Source: Arachidicoccus rhizosphaerae (GTDB lineage Bacteria; Bacteroidota; Bacteroidia; Chitinophagales; Chitinophagaceae). From it: 64,000 nucleotides of DNA. Below, piece by piece: positions 35,842 through 44,179 of this stretch; position 1 is the stretch's first letter, and each line of letters begins with the position of its first letter. Position numbers and translations under genes: made by a program. The notes under the pieces are model-generated. The model was given only the letters and a program-made list of their open reading frames with translations, was not told the origin of the DNA and did not search any database. The stretch is taken from contig NZ_FNQY01000017.1 of the NCBI RefSeq assembly GCF_900107765.1, positions 1 to 64,000 on the forward strand, in the 5' to 3' direction.

Positions 35842-36909
35842 CTATTTTTTATCCTTTGTTTTCATGGATTTTGCCTGCCTGGGCGGACAGGAATGGCGCA
35901 GGATAAGTTTAGTTGGTAAAATGACCTGTTCCTTTTCATTGAAGTGATGATGATTGAGGCCGGATGATTCCCGTAGCTCTTTTTTTAGTAGTTTGACGAT
36001 TGTTGCCGCAATTTGTTCGATGGGCTGAGCGATGGCCGATATGGAGGGTGTTAGCAGGCTGAAGTGGTTATTATCGTCAAATCCGATGACGGCAACCTGA
36101 TCAGGGATTTTCCGGTTAAGTTCCTGGAGTGCCCTGAGCCCGTTTAAAGCCAGATAGTTGGTGGCAAAGATAACGGCGTCAATCTGAGGCTGGGTCTGAA
36201 AATAATATTTAATCTGACTGACAAGAACTTCTTCTGATAAGGTATAGGCAATTTCTAACAGGCAGGGAGCGTAATGGTGGTCCTCAATGGCTTTCTGATA
36301 ACCGGCCAGTCGGTCAACCATCTGGCTTTGCTGGGATGACAGCGTAATAAAAGCAATGTTTTGATGTCCTCCTTCTATTAATAACTCTGTGGCTTCATGT
36401 GTCCCTTTGTAATTATCCACACAGACAAGGTTGGTTTGAATATCCGGCAAATATCGGTCAAAGAGTACCATTGGAACCTGATCGGATAAAAGCATCTGGA
36501 TTTCAGCCTCTGTACCCGGAGGTGGTGCAATAATAAAGCCATCCACCAACCGGTCTCTGAAGGCTTTAATCAGAGATCTTGCTTTTTGAGGGTCGTTCTC
36601 GGTACTGGAGTAAAATAATTTATAATCATGCAGTGCAGCGTTGGTCTCCACCAGCCGGGCGATACCCGCAAAAAAAGGATCCGCTATATCTTCGACCAAC
36701 ATGGCCAGAATCTTACTTTTGCCTGTTCTGAGGCTCTGGGCAATTAAATTAGGCTGGTATCCGCATTTTTTCGCATGTTCCAGAACACGGTCCCGCATGG
36801 CATCACTGATGCGCCTTTCTTCAGTTTTTCCATTAAGAACGGCAGAAACCGTACTGATGGCTACGCCAAGATCGGCTGCTATGTCACGAATAGATATTTT
36901 TTTCTTCAT
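35842..36909 (-). CDS. LacI-family regulator divergent from GH76
   Basis: Protein of 355 residues with a clear N-terminal HTH (ISIRDIAADLGVAISTVSAVLNGK), the hinge SLRTGKSKILAMLVED and a sugar-binding domain (VIGFDDNNHFSLLTPSISAIAQP, typical of LacI/CcpA-like proteins). It is transcribed away from the first GH76 gene, and a striking pair of TTGTnACAA palindromes lies between them. The likely role is repression of the GH76 gene and of itself until a mannose-containing oligosaccharide appears. The effector is not known. Lys-rich C-terminus. Confidence 0.9.
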   Translation of the reverse strand: MKKKISIRDIAADLGVAISTVSAVLNGKTEERRISDAMRDRVLEHAKKCGYQPNLIAQSLRTGKSKILAMLVEDIADPFFAGIARLVETNAALHDYKLFYSSTENDPQKARSLIKAFRDRLVDGFIIAPPPGTEAEIQMLLSDQVPMVLFDRYLPDIQTNLVCVDNYKGTHEATELLIEGGHQNIAFITLSSQQSQMVDRLAGYQKAIEDHHYAPCLLEIAYTLSEEVLVSQIKYYFQTQPQIDAVIFATNYLALNGLRALQELNRKIPDQVAVIGFDDNNHFSLLTPSISAIAQPIEQIAATIVKLLKKELRESSGLNHHHFNEKEQVILPTKLILRHSCPPRQAKSMKTKDKK

Positions 36910-36965
36910 TTTACTGATTGTTCAGTTGCCTGTTTGTGCAGGCTTTTAATTGCCTGGCTTTCAGG

Positions 36966-36999
36966 TTGTAACAATTATTAAATTTAGTAATTGTTACAA
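36966..36999. promoter_or_regulatory. Double TTGTnACAA palindrome, candidate LacI operator
   Basis: TTGTAACAATTA (36966-36977) and TAATTGTTACAA (36988-36999) are perfectly complementary across 10 bases, and each half contains its own small palindrome TTGTnACAA. It lies 57 bases upstream of the LacI start in the divergent region. Two operators about two helical turns apart are likely. Confidence 0.6.
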
Positions 37000-37029
37000 T
37001 GGTAATAAAAAAAATTAAATCCATTTAAT

Positions 37030-37070
37030 TAAAAACGCATAATTATAGGTAATGCAGTGCAGCGTTTTTA
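37030..37070. repeat. Inverted repeat TAAAAACGC/GCGTTTTTA
   Basis: Perfect 9-bp arms separated by 23 bases in the region between the LacI regulator and the GH76 gene. It might be split LacI-type half sites (AAACG/CGTTT) or a terminator-like hairpin without an upstream gene. Confidence 0.45.
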
Positions 37071-37175
37071 TATGGAATGAGGATATTATGAGCTCCGGGC
37101 CGGCCGCAATTTAAAGGATTATTAAATGAATCCACAATACTTTGAAAAGCTTTCGTATGGAACTGTCATCCCGCT

Positions 37176-37183
37176 TATATTTG
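37176..37183 (+). promoter_or_regulatory. Candidate -7 box for GH76 gene 1
   Basis: TATATTTG fits TAnnTTTG exactly. It is 150 bases upstream of the preferred start. No -33 box at normal spacing was found. A long leader would follow. Confidence 0.35.
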
Positions 37184-37335
37184 TCACTTAGTTAAAGGTT
37201 TTCCGCTATTTTAAAACTATTTTTTTAAGTACTGGCGGTAAAAAGGGATCTGAGAGACTTATAAGTTGCTCCTGCCTGAGCGCATTGCGCTGGCAAGTAT
37301 GTTTCGCACTGACTGTAAATTTATATAATAATAAA

Positions 37336-38481
37336 ATGAGGATGAAAAATATATTATCGGTAAGAAATAACTGTTATCATGTAGGAAATTTATTTTTCAG
37401 AGGGCTTCTCAGTTGCCTGGCTGTATTGGCCATGGGCTGTGTATCTGTGAGTCTGGGACAAAAAATTAATTACACAACCGAATTACAGGATTTATATAAG
37501 GCTGTGGATACTCATTTCTATTTACCGGATAGTGGTTTTTATAAGGAGCATGCAGTCAGAGAAAAACAGGATAATGCAGTATCCTATTTATGGCCCCTTT
37601 GCGCACTTATCCAGGCGACAGAACAGATGGAAACTGTTTTTCCAGGTCGTAATTATATGGATCAGGTATACCAGGTTATTGAAAAATATGATGATCCTGC
37701 TCCTCCCAGTGCGGGTTATGATTCCTATCCGGGGCGTTTTAAAAGAGAAGATCGGTATTATGATGATAATCAGTGGATTGGGATTGCAGCTATGGATGCT
37801 TATAAAAGGAGCCATAAAAAACGAGATCTGGAATTGGGAAAGAAGATCTGCCGGTTTATGCTAACCGGGCTGGATACGGTGTCAGGCGGCGGTATATATT
37901 GGCGGGAAGGGGATAAGCAGACTAAAAATACCTGCAGTAACGGCCCGGGCATTATTTTACTTTTACAGCTCTATCAGGCCACACATAAGAAAGCTTATCT
38001 CACCCAGGCGCTTGCTGTTTACAACTGGACCAATAAACAATTAAAAGCGCCGGATAATTTGTACTACGATAATTTAAATGTAGTATCCGGTCAAATAGGA
38101 AAACATAAATTTTCCTATAATACAGGTACCATGCTGCAGTCGAATGTTTATTTATATGAAGTGACAAAAGACGGCAGATATTTAAATGAAGCCAAGACTA
38201 TCGCAAAAAGTGCAGCGGATTATTTTTTAGCGCAGGACCACTTTAGAGATGATCTCTGGTTTAGTGCCGTACTACTTAGAGGTTTTGAGCATCTGTACAG
38301 ACATACGCACAATGCAGTTTATTTACAGGCATTTGCCCGTTGCACAGATAAGGTACTTCAAGAGGATAAAGCGGCATCTGGGTTGATTGGCGTGCAAAAA
38401 ACGGTGAATCTGGTCAATCAGGGAGGCATGCTGGAGATTCTGGCCAGGTTGGCGGCTTTGCAGCAAAAAGGGGTATTATAA
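37336..38481 (+). CDS. GH76 alpha-1,6-mannanase-type enzyme, copy 1
   Basis: Exported enzyme of 381 residues. GH76 enzymes cut alpha-1,6-linked mannan backbones, as in yeast mannoprotein. The catalytic Asp pair is seen in RYYDDNQW (Asp143-Asp144 from this start), and helical-barrel landmarks GGGIYWREG, NGPGIILLLQLY and FSYNTGTML are present. The signal region has a long polar N-terminus, hydrophobic LLSCLAVLAMGC and a possible cleavage at SLG before Gln; the AMGC could also be a lipobox. I chose the ATG at 37336 because the 17 upstream codons add nothing to the signal. It stands alone between a divergent LacI regulator and a terminator. Confidence 0.9.
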   Translation: MRMKNILSVRNNCYHVGNLFFRGLLSCLAVLAMGCVSVSLGQKINYTTELQDLYKAVDTHFYLPDSGFYKEHAVREKQDNAVSYLWPLCALIQATEQMETVFPGRNYMDQVYQVIEKYDDPAPPSAGYDSYPGRFKREDRYYDDNQWIGIAAMDAYKRSHKKRDLELGKKICRFMLTGLDTVSGGGIYWREGDKQTKNTCSNGPGIILLLQLYQATHKKAYLTQALAVYNWTNKQLKAPDNLYYDNLNVVSGQIGKHKFSYNTGTMLQSNVYLYEVTKDGRYLNEAKTIAKSAADYFLAQDHFRDDLWFSAVLLRGFEHLYRHTHNAVYLQAFARCTDKVLQEDKAASGLIGVQKTVNLVNQGGMLEILARLAALQQKGVL

Positions 38482-38527
38482 GAAATACGGATATTTTATG
38501 GGTAGCTATGATTAATTGTAGCGGATG

Positions 38528-38562
38528 GCCGCTGTGTATTTAAAAAATAACAGCGGCATTTT
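38528..38562 (+). terminator. Terminator after GH76 copy 1
   Basis: GCCGCTGT and ACAGCGGC form a perfect 8-bp stem followed by ATTTTTATG, 46 bases after the stop. Confidence 0.8.
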
Positions 38563-38872
38563 TATGGGCAGCGCGTAGCTGCATAAAAAATACTTGTCCC
38601 TGCAATGGTGGTAAACTGGCGGCAAGGGTACATATAAGTTGGTGTATCGGATATCTGGCCTGTGGAGAGTGGACGCTGGATGAGACCGCTTGATCAGCGA
38701 TTAGATTTCCTGGATAAAACAGGACTGCCGGGAGAAATTAAGTACTTAATTTTCTGAGGATTAAGGCGGCAGTTGTCTAAAGGGGAGCTGTTATCTCAGG
38801 TGTGTAATCGTAGTTTCAGCAATGATATACAGGTATCTGGTTATTTAAAGATGGCATAACTTATTGTATCGT
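38563..38872. other. Non-coding interval before sigma factor 2
   Basis: About 310 bases without a supportable gene. It should contain the promoter of the module 2 regulatory genes; no exact TAnnTTTG box was found. Confidence 0.35.
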
Positions 38873-39460
38873 ATGGACGGGTTGCATATAGATGACGATT
38901 GTTTATTAAGAGCAATTGCTCAAAATAATGAATGGGCATTTACAAAACTGTTTTATGCCCACAAGGACAAGGTATATACGATTGCCATGATGTTTACCAA
39001 AAATGAAACGGACGCAGAAGAGATTGTTCAGGAAGTGTTTTCGCGTATCTGGAAATACAGGGAAAAACTGCCTGAAATTAAAAATTTTTCGGCCTGGATT
39101 GCTACCGTAACCAAACACCGGGCACTGACTGCATTACAAAAAATAGCCAGGGAAAGGGCAGAAAGACAGCAGCTGTATACACTTTCTGAAAATCAAACCC
39201 TTTTAGATGCAGATTATAATCTAAAAGAAGTGCAGTCGCTGTTGCAGACTGCTTTGCAGCTATTAACACCTCAACAACGGAAGGTTTTTGAATTAACCAG
39301 GATCAACGGCCTGGACCGAAAAACAGTGGCAGCCTCACTGGGACTGTCCCCTGCTACCGTAAGCGTACATTTAACGATTGCCCTTCGCCGGGTGCGCAGC
39401 TTTTTATATGAACATAGCTATGAGATAGTCCTGCTTGTGGTCTTTTCTTTTTTACAATAA
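38873..39460 (+). CDS. ECF sigma factor of glycan module 2
   Basis: Sigma-70 family factor of about 195 residues beginning MDGLHIDDDCLL. An in-frame TTG nine bases upstream was set aside in favour of ATG. Region 2 is seen in NEWAFTKLFYAHKDKVYTIAMMF and ETDAEEIVQEVFSRIWKYR, region 4 in LTPQQRKVFELTRINGLDRKTVAASLGLSPATVSVHL. A hydrophobic C-terminal segment (EIVLLVVFSFLQ) could touch the membrane, which is common in this group. It is paired with the FecR gene 66 bases downstream and should activate the SusCD genes of module 2. Confidence 0.93.
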   Translation: MDGLHIDDDCLLRAIAQNNEWAFTKLFYAHKDKVYTIAMMFTKNETDAEEIVQEVFSRIWKYREKLPEIKNFSAWIATVTKHRALTALQKIARERAERQQLYTLSENQTLLDADYNLKEVQSLLQTALQLLTPQQRKVFELTRINGLDRKTVAASLGLSPATVSVHLTIALRRVRSFLYEHSYEIVLLVVFSFLQ

Positions 39461-39467
39461 TTTTTTT

Positions 39468-39505
39468 TAAAGACCTAATAACATCTGTTCGTCCCGAGGT
39501 CTTTA
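39468..39505. repeat. Hairpin between sigma and anti-sigma genes (module 2)
   Basis: TAAAGACCT (39468-39476) pairs with AGGTCTTTA (39497-39505) across 20 bases. Together with the similar element in module 1 it suggests a regulated gap between sigma and anti-sigma genes. The loop contains CTGTTCGTCC, which also resembles a -10 element of an ECF promoter (CGTC). Confidence 0.55.
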
Positions 39506-39526
39506 TAATAGCAAATCAATCAATAG

Positions 39527-40681
39527 ATGGATAATCTGAGGCTGAAAAGCTTATTGCTGAAGTATATCAATGATGAACTGACTTCCATGGAGGAAGCTGA
39601 GTTTTTTGAACTAGTCAGCGATCCGGCGGAGTTAAAGCGCCTGCGCGCCATTGCGGAAAAGCTGGATATAACCGGCACTGCGCCCCTGGAATTAGCGCAG
39701 CCAAAGGCAGATGATATATTATCGGATATTCTGGGTTTTGCCAGAGAGCCGGACCTTGCAGAAGCGTTGCCGGGCGATGGTGCCGATGGAAAAGCCGGAA
39801 AGAAGCGCTCTTATAGACGCATCGCCGCAGCAGCCATAGTTTGCGGACTGGTCTTAGGTGGCGGATGGCTTTGGCGTTTCAGCAGACCTAGTGGTAATAC
39901 TGCGTCAAAAATAGCGCAAAACCTCGTTATTCAGGATGCGATGCCAGGGCATACGGGTGCGGTACTTACTTTATCTACGGGCAAAACCTATTTACTGGAT
40001 ACGGCGGCCAATGGCCTCATTAGTCCGGGTATCCGTAAGGCGGACCAGGCTTTAAATGTTACTGCGGATGCAGGGGTGTATGAGGCGACCCTGGAAACGC
40101 CCTATGGTAGCGTCCAGCAACTGGTCTTAAGTGATGGTACCAAAGTATGGCTGAATGCCGGCAGTACGCTTCATTTTCCATCGGCATTCCGAGGATCCCA
40201 GAGAAGAGTGGAGTTAAACGGTGAGGCTTATTTTGAAGTGGTCCATAATGAGAAGCAACCATTTGTAGTAGTTGCGGGCGCTGATGTAATTCAGGATTTA
40301 GGAACCCATTTTGATGTCAATGCCTATTGTGATGAACCCAGCGTAAAGACTACCTTACTGGAAGGTAGTGTGCGTATCGGAGCATTTACTTTATCACCCG
40401 GACAGCAATACCAAAATGGTAAGATAAGCCGTGTCAATGCGGGTAATTCGATTGCCTGGGTCTCTGGATTTTTTCATTTTGAGAATGCGGATCTGTATTC
40501 GGTGATGCGGGAGTTGGGGCGTTGGTATAACGTAGATGTGCGCTATGAAGGTCAGATGGGTACGCAAAAATTCGAAGGCGATCTGCAGCGTAGTCTGAAA
40601 TTGTCCCAGGTTTTAAAACTAATTGCGGGGATGGGGATTCATTATACACTGAACGGACAGGTGCTGACCATACGTTCTTAA
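39527..40681 (+). CDS. FecR-type anti-sigma factor of module 2
   Basis: Membrane anti-sigma protein of 384 residues: a cytoplasmic N-terminal domain of about 95 residues, a membrane segment (IAAAAIVCGLVLGGGWLWRF), and a periplasmic FecR domain with VLSDGTKVWLNAGSTL, RRVELNGEAYFEVVHN and DLGTHFDVNAYCDE. The C-terminal portion (VMRELGRWYNVDVRY) is the STN-like contact domain. It sits between its sigma factor and the SusC receptor with STN domain, completing the three-part signalling chain. Confidence 0.93.
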   Translation: MDNLRLKSLLLKYINDELTSMEEAEFFELVSDPAELKRLRAIAEKLDITGTAPLELAQPKADDILSDILGFAREPDLAEALPGDGADGKAGKKRSYRRIAAAAIVCGLVLGGGWLWRFSRPSGNTASKIAQNLVIQDAMPGHTGAVLTLSTGKTYLLDTAANGLISPGIRKADQALNVTADAGVYEATLETPYGSVQQLVLSDGTKVWLNAGSTLHFPSAFRGSQRRVELNGEAYFEVVHNEKQPFVVVAGADVIQDLGTHFDVNAYCDEPSVKTTLLEGSVRIGAFTLSPGQQYQNGKISRVNAGNSIAWVSGFFHFENADLYSVMRELGRWYNVDVRYEGQMGTQKFEGDLQRSLKLSQVLKLIAGMGIHYTLNGQVLTIRS

Positions 40682-40787
40682 GACAGCATTATAAATGAAA
40701 TTGAGAGGATGTTTAATAGGAATTAATTGTTTTGATGTGATTATGGCTTAGGAAAATTTTATTGTTTAACCCAAACATTGCAAAAGT

Positions 40788-43700
40788 ATGCTTAGAAGTG
40801 TTTCGTCCATTGGACGAAGGCAATTGCTTTTATCAATAAAGCTGGTGCTTTCGTTGATCTTTGTGGCTGCATTGGAGGCCAGTGGCCGGGTCCGGTCACA
40901 AAATATTACCTGTTCTTTTGAGGATGCCCCTTTAAAAACGGTGCTGAGTACCATTAAGGAACAAAGTGGTTATGTTTTTTTCTATAAGGCGGGCACGCTG
41001 GATAAATCAAAACCGGTGACCCTGCATGTGCGTGCAGTCGGTATACAGGAAGTATTGAAACAGTGTTTTGAAAATCAGCCTTTGGGCTATCAGATTGAGG
41101 ATAAGACGATTTTAATTGTAGCCAGAAAGTCTGTTGCCACAACGGCCATCGGCAGTCAGATTTTTATGCAGCAACAACAGATTGAAGGTATTGTTACAGA
41201 CAGTACGGGCCATCCGATAGGCGGTGTTTCGGTGCTGTTGAAAGGGACTTCTCAGGGGACAATTACGGATGCGGAGGGTCGTTATCTGATCATGGCCAAA
41301 AAAGGAGATGTGCTGATCTTTAACTATGTGGGTTATGAAACCGAGCAGCTCATGGTGGGTGAGTCCACACAACTAAATGTTACTTTGCACAGTAAACCCA
41401 CTGCATTAAACGATGTGGTGATTGTAGGGTATGGTACCACCACCAGAGAGAAACTGATTGGCGCGGTTGATCAGGTGACCAATAAGAATATTGAAAACCG
41501 ACCGGTAGGTAACCTGACGCAGGCCTTGCAGGGGCAGGCACCCAGTTTGCTTATCCAGCAAAAGAGCATGGACCCCAATAATAACGCGATCAACATTAAT
41601 ATCAGAGGATTAAATACCAAAACGAATGCATCACCGCTGGTGGTGATTGACGGAATGATTTCTGATATCAATAATATGAATAGCCTGAACCCTAATGATA
41701 TTGATAAAATATCCATCTTAAAGGATGCTGGTACGGCAGCGATTTATGGTTCCAGGTCTGCCAGCGGGGTTATTTTGATTACCACCAAACATGGCGCTAA
41801 GAATATGGCACCCAATATAAAATTAGGGGCTTCGGGAGGCGTGCAGACGGCTGATATTTTATATCATCCGGTAGAAGGCTGGCAAAATGCGACATTACTG
41901 AATGTGGCCCTGACCAATGGCGGCAACAGTCCTGCTTTTACGCCCGAGCAGATTCAGGATCTTAAAGATCATAAGGATGCACCATGGATGATGGATTATA
42001 TCTTTAAAAACGCCGCTCAGCAGCGCTATGATGCCAGTGTTTCAGGCGGGTCAGCTGCCAGCAGTTATAATGTTTCCGGTAGTTACTTCGGTCAGGGCAG
42101 CAATTTTATCGGACCGGGTTACGGCATCCAGCGTTATACCCTGCGTACAAATTATACCACGGAGTACAAAAGACTCAAATTAAATGTGATTTTAGGGTAC
42201 GTGCGCAATGATGGTAAAGGAGATCAGGCAAATGCCGGTTTTAAAATTGCGGATGCCAGTCGTACGCCTAAATACTATTATAATAATCCACTCTCTGATG
42301 ATGGCAGATATATCGTCAGTTCAGTGGGAACCAATACAGCTGCCGCTTTAGAGTTGGGAGGTTATAACAAACATAATAATGACTGGGTGAATGTAGGAAC
42401 TGCTCTGGATTTTACCATCACTAATGATTTAAAGGCCAGAGGCGTTTTCGGATATGATCTGAACTCCAACTGGAATTTTGTGCGTAACCTGCAATATCCT
42501 ACCTATAATAGTATTGAGAGTACTGAACCTGTCCTCAATAATACGACCCGTAATACGGAAAACTATTCCTCAAAAAATGTGTATATCAATGCACAATTCC
42601 TGCTGGATTACAACAAAAACTTCGGCAAGCATGAAATTGCGGCCATGGCCGGCGTTTCTCAGGAAGTCGTTAATAATAAATCCATGCAGGTGATCACGGA
42701 ATTTACTGATCCTGATTTAGGAACGCCTGTTTCTGAGGGAGATAACCAGACCACTTTTGACAATAGCAGAACCCAGGTAAACGGGACGCTGAAAAGGGTG
42801 ATTCAGTCCGTATTCGGACGTCTGGATTATAGTTATGACAGAAAGTATTCTGCGGAATTTACCATTAGAAGTGACGGCTCTACCCGTTTCCCCAAAGAGA
42901 ACCAATGGGGTGTCTTCCCTTCTTTATCCCTGGGCTGGCGCGTGTCGGAAGAACCGTTTATGCAGTCCTACAAGGATAATGTAGGTAGCTTAAAACTGCG
43001 CGGTTCCTGGGGGATTTTAGGCAATCAGGAAATCGCCGATTATCAGTATTTTACGACTTATACGGTGTATTCTAATGTAGTGGGTTTTGATAATACGATA
43101 TACTCCGGGACTGGATTTCAGATTGGAAGCCCCGATTTAAAATGGGAAAAAGTAAATACCAGAAACATAGGAGCGGATCTGGGCTTTTTTAATGACCGGC
43201 TGACCGTTAATCTGGACTATTTCTATAATAAGACGAATGATATCCTGTTAAGTCCGATAACACCGTCTGTTTTGGGTACCACACTAGGAGATGTGAATAT
43301 CGGTTCTATGGAGAACAGAGGCTGGGAAGTGACCTTCAATTATCAGTTTAAAACAGGGGAAGTCAGCCACTCCGCATCCTTTAATATCGGCAATACGCAA
43401 AATAAGGCGCTGGATTTAGGCAATCCGCAAATCAGGGTGATTGATAATGTCGGCTTTATTCAGCAAAACGGACTGCCGCTGGGGGCCTATTACGGCTTAA
43501 AAACGGACGGTCTGTTCCAGAGTAAGGAAGAAATTGCTAATTCTGCCATACCGGTGGGTGTTTCTCCACAGCCGGGTGATGTCAAATATGTAGACAGAAA
43601 CGGAGATGGCATTATTGACGATAACGACCGCCAGTATCTGGGAGACGGCTTTCCGCATTATAATTTTGGGTTGAACTATAGCCTGAATTATAAAGGCTTT

Positions 43701-44174
43701 GATTTTGCTGTTTTGATTCAGGGGGTTGGTAAAAGACTGCAGTCTTTAAGAGGGGATATTTTCATGCCATTTCATAACGGAGCCTGGTATCCGGTTATTT
43801 TCCAGCATGAGCTGGACACCTGGACTGTTACCAATACAGATGCCCGGTATCCAAGGTTAACCACGGATAATTCTTCCTCTTTTTCTAATAACTGGGGACG
43901 TCCCAGTGATGCGGTGTTATTGAATGCCAAATATATTCGGGTTAAAAATATTCAGTTAGGTTATACACTGCCCGGTAAACTGACGGGTAAATGGGGACTT
44001 AAATCAGTACGTGCATTTATCAATATGCAAAATCCATTTACGTTCTCTCCGAATTCATTTATCGATCCGGAATCAACAGAGTTTGATAATCTGTTGAACT
44101 CCAGTGGCGGAAACAGTGGTAGAAACTATCCGACCCTGAAGTTTTACGGTGGTGGTATTAATATCAATTTTTAA
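40788..44174 (+). CDS. susC: SusC-type TonB-dependent receptor with STN domain (module 2)
   Basis: Outer-membrane importer of 1,128 residues. Signal peptide, STN domain (NITCSFEDAPLKTVLSTIKEQSG), carboxypeptidase-like domain (IEGIVTDSTGHPIGGVSVLLKG), TonB box area (DVVIVGYGTTTREK), plug (INIRGLNTKTNASPLVVIDG) and barrel ending in NINF. Together with the SusD protein 5 bases downstream it forms the glycan uptake complex. The ATG follows a TAACCCAAA leader motif, also found before the module 1 receptor. The two SusC proteins are only distantly similar and should recognise different glycans. Mannan fragments are a likely cargo, because a GH76 lies in the module. Confidence 0.94.
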   Translation: MLRSVSSIGRRQLLLSIKLVLSLIFVAALEASGRVRSQNITCSFEDAPLKTVLSTIKEQSGYVFFYKAGTLDKSKPVTLHVRAVGIQEVLKQCFENQPLGYQIEDKTILIVARKSVATTAIGSQIFMQQQQIEGIVTDSTGHPIGGVSVLLKGTSQGTITDAEGRYLIMAKKGDVLIFNYVGYETEQLMVGESTQLNVTLHSKPTALNDVVIVGYGTTTREKLIGAVDQVTNKNIENRPVGNLTQALQGQAPSLLIQQKSMDPNNNAININIRGLNTKTNASPLVVIDGMISDINNMNSLNPNDIDKISILKDAGTAAIYGSRSASGVILITTKHGAKNMAPNIKLGASGGVQTADILYHPVEGWQNATLLNVALTNGGNSPAFTPEQIQDLKDHKDAPWMMDYIFKNAAQQRYDASVSGGSAASSYNVSGSYFGQGSNFIGPGYGIQRYTLRTNYTTEYKRLKLNVILGYVRNDGKGDQANAGFKIADASRTPKYYYNNPLSDDGRYIVSSVGTNTAAALELGGYNKHNNDWVNVGTALDFTITNDLKARGVFGYDLNSNWNFVRNLQYPTYNSIESTEPVLNNTTRNTENYSSKNVYINAQFLLDYNKNFGKHEIAAMAGVSQEVVNNKSMQVITEFTDPDLGTPVSEGDNQTTFDNSRTQVNGTLKRVIQSVFGRLDYSYDRKYSAEFTIRSDGSTRFPKENQWGVFPSLSLGWRVSEEPFMQSYKDNVGSLKLRGSWGILGNQEIADYQYFTTYTVYSNVVGFDNTIYSGTGFQIGSPDLKWEKVNTRNIGADLGFFNDRLTVNLDYFYNKTNDILLSPITPSVLGTTLGDVNIGSMENRGWEVTFNYQFKTGEVSHSASFNIGNTQNKALDLGNPQIRVIDNVGFIQQNGLPLGAYYGLKTDGLFQSKEEIANSAIPVGVSPQPGDVKYVDRNGDGIIDDNDRQYLGDGFPHYNFGLNYSLNYKGFDFAVLIQGVGKRLQSLRGDIFMPFHNGAWYPVIFQHELDTWTVTNTDARYPRLTTDNSSSFSNNWGRPSDAVLLNAKYIRVKNIQLGYTLPGKLTGKWGLKSVRAFINMQNPFTFSPNSFIDPESTEFDNLLNSSGGNSGRNYPTLKFYGGGININF

Positions 44175-44179
44175 ACTGA

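Noticed and set aside
37285-37335. Upstream extension of the first GH76 frame by 17 codons
   Set aside because: The added residues weaken the signal peptide and are not expected in the family; a later ATG is better.
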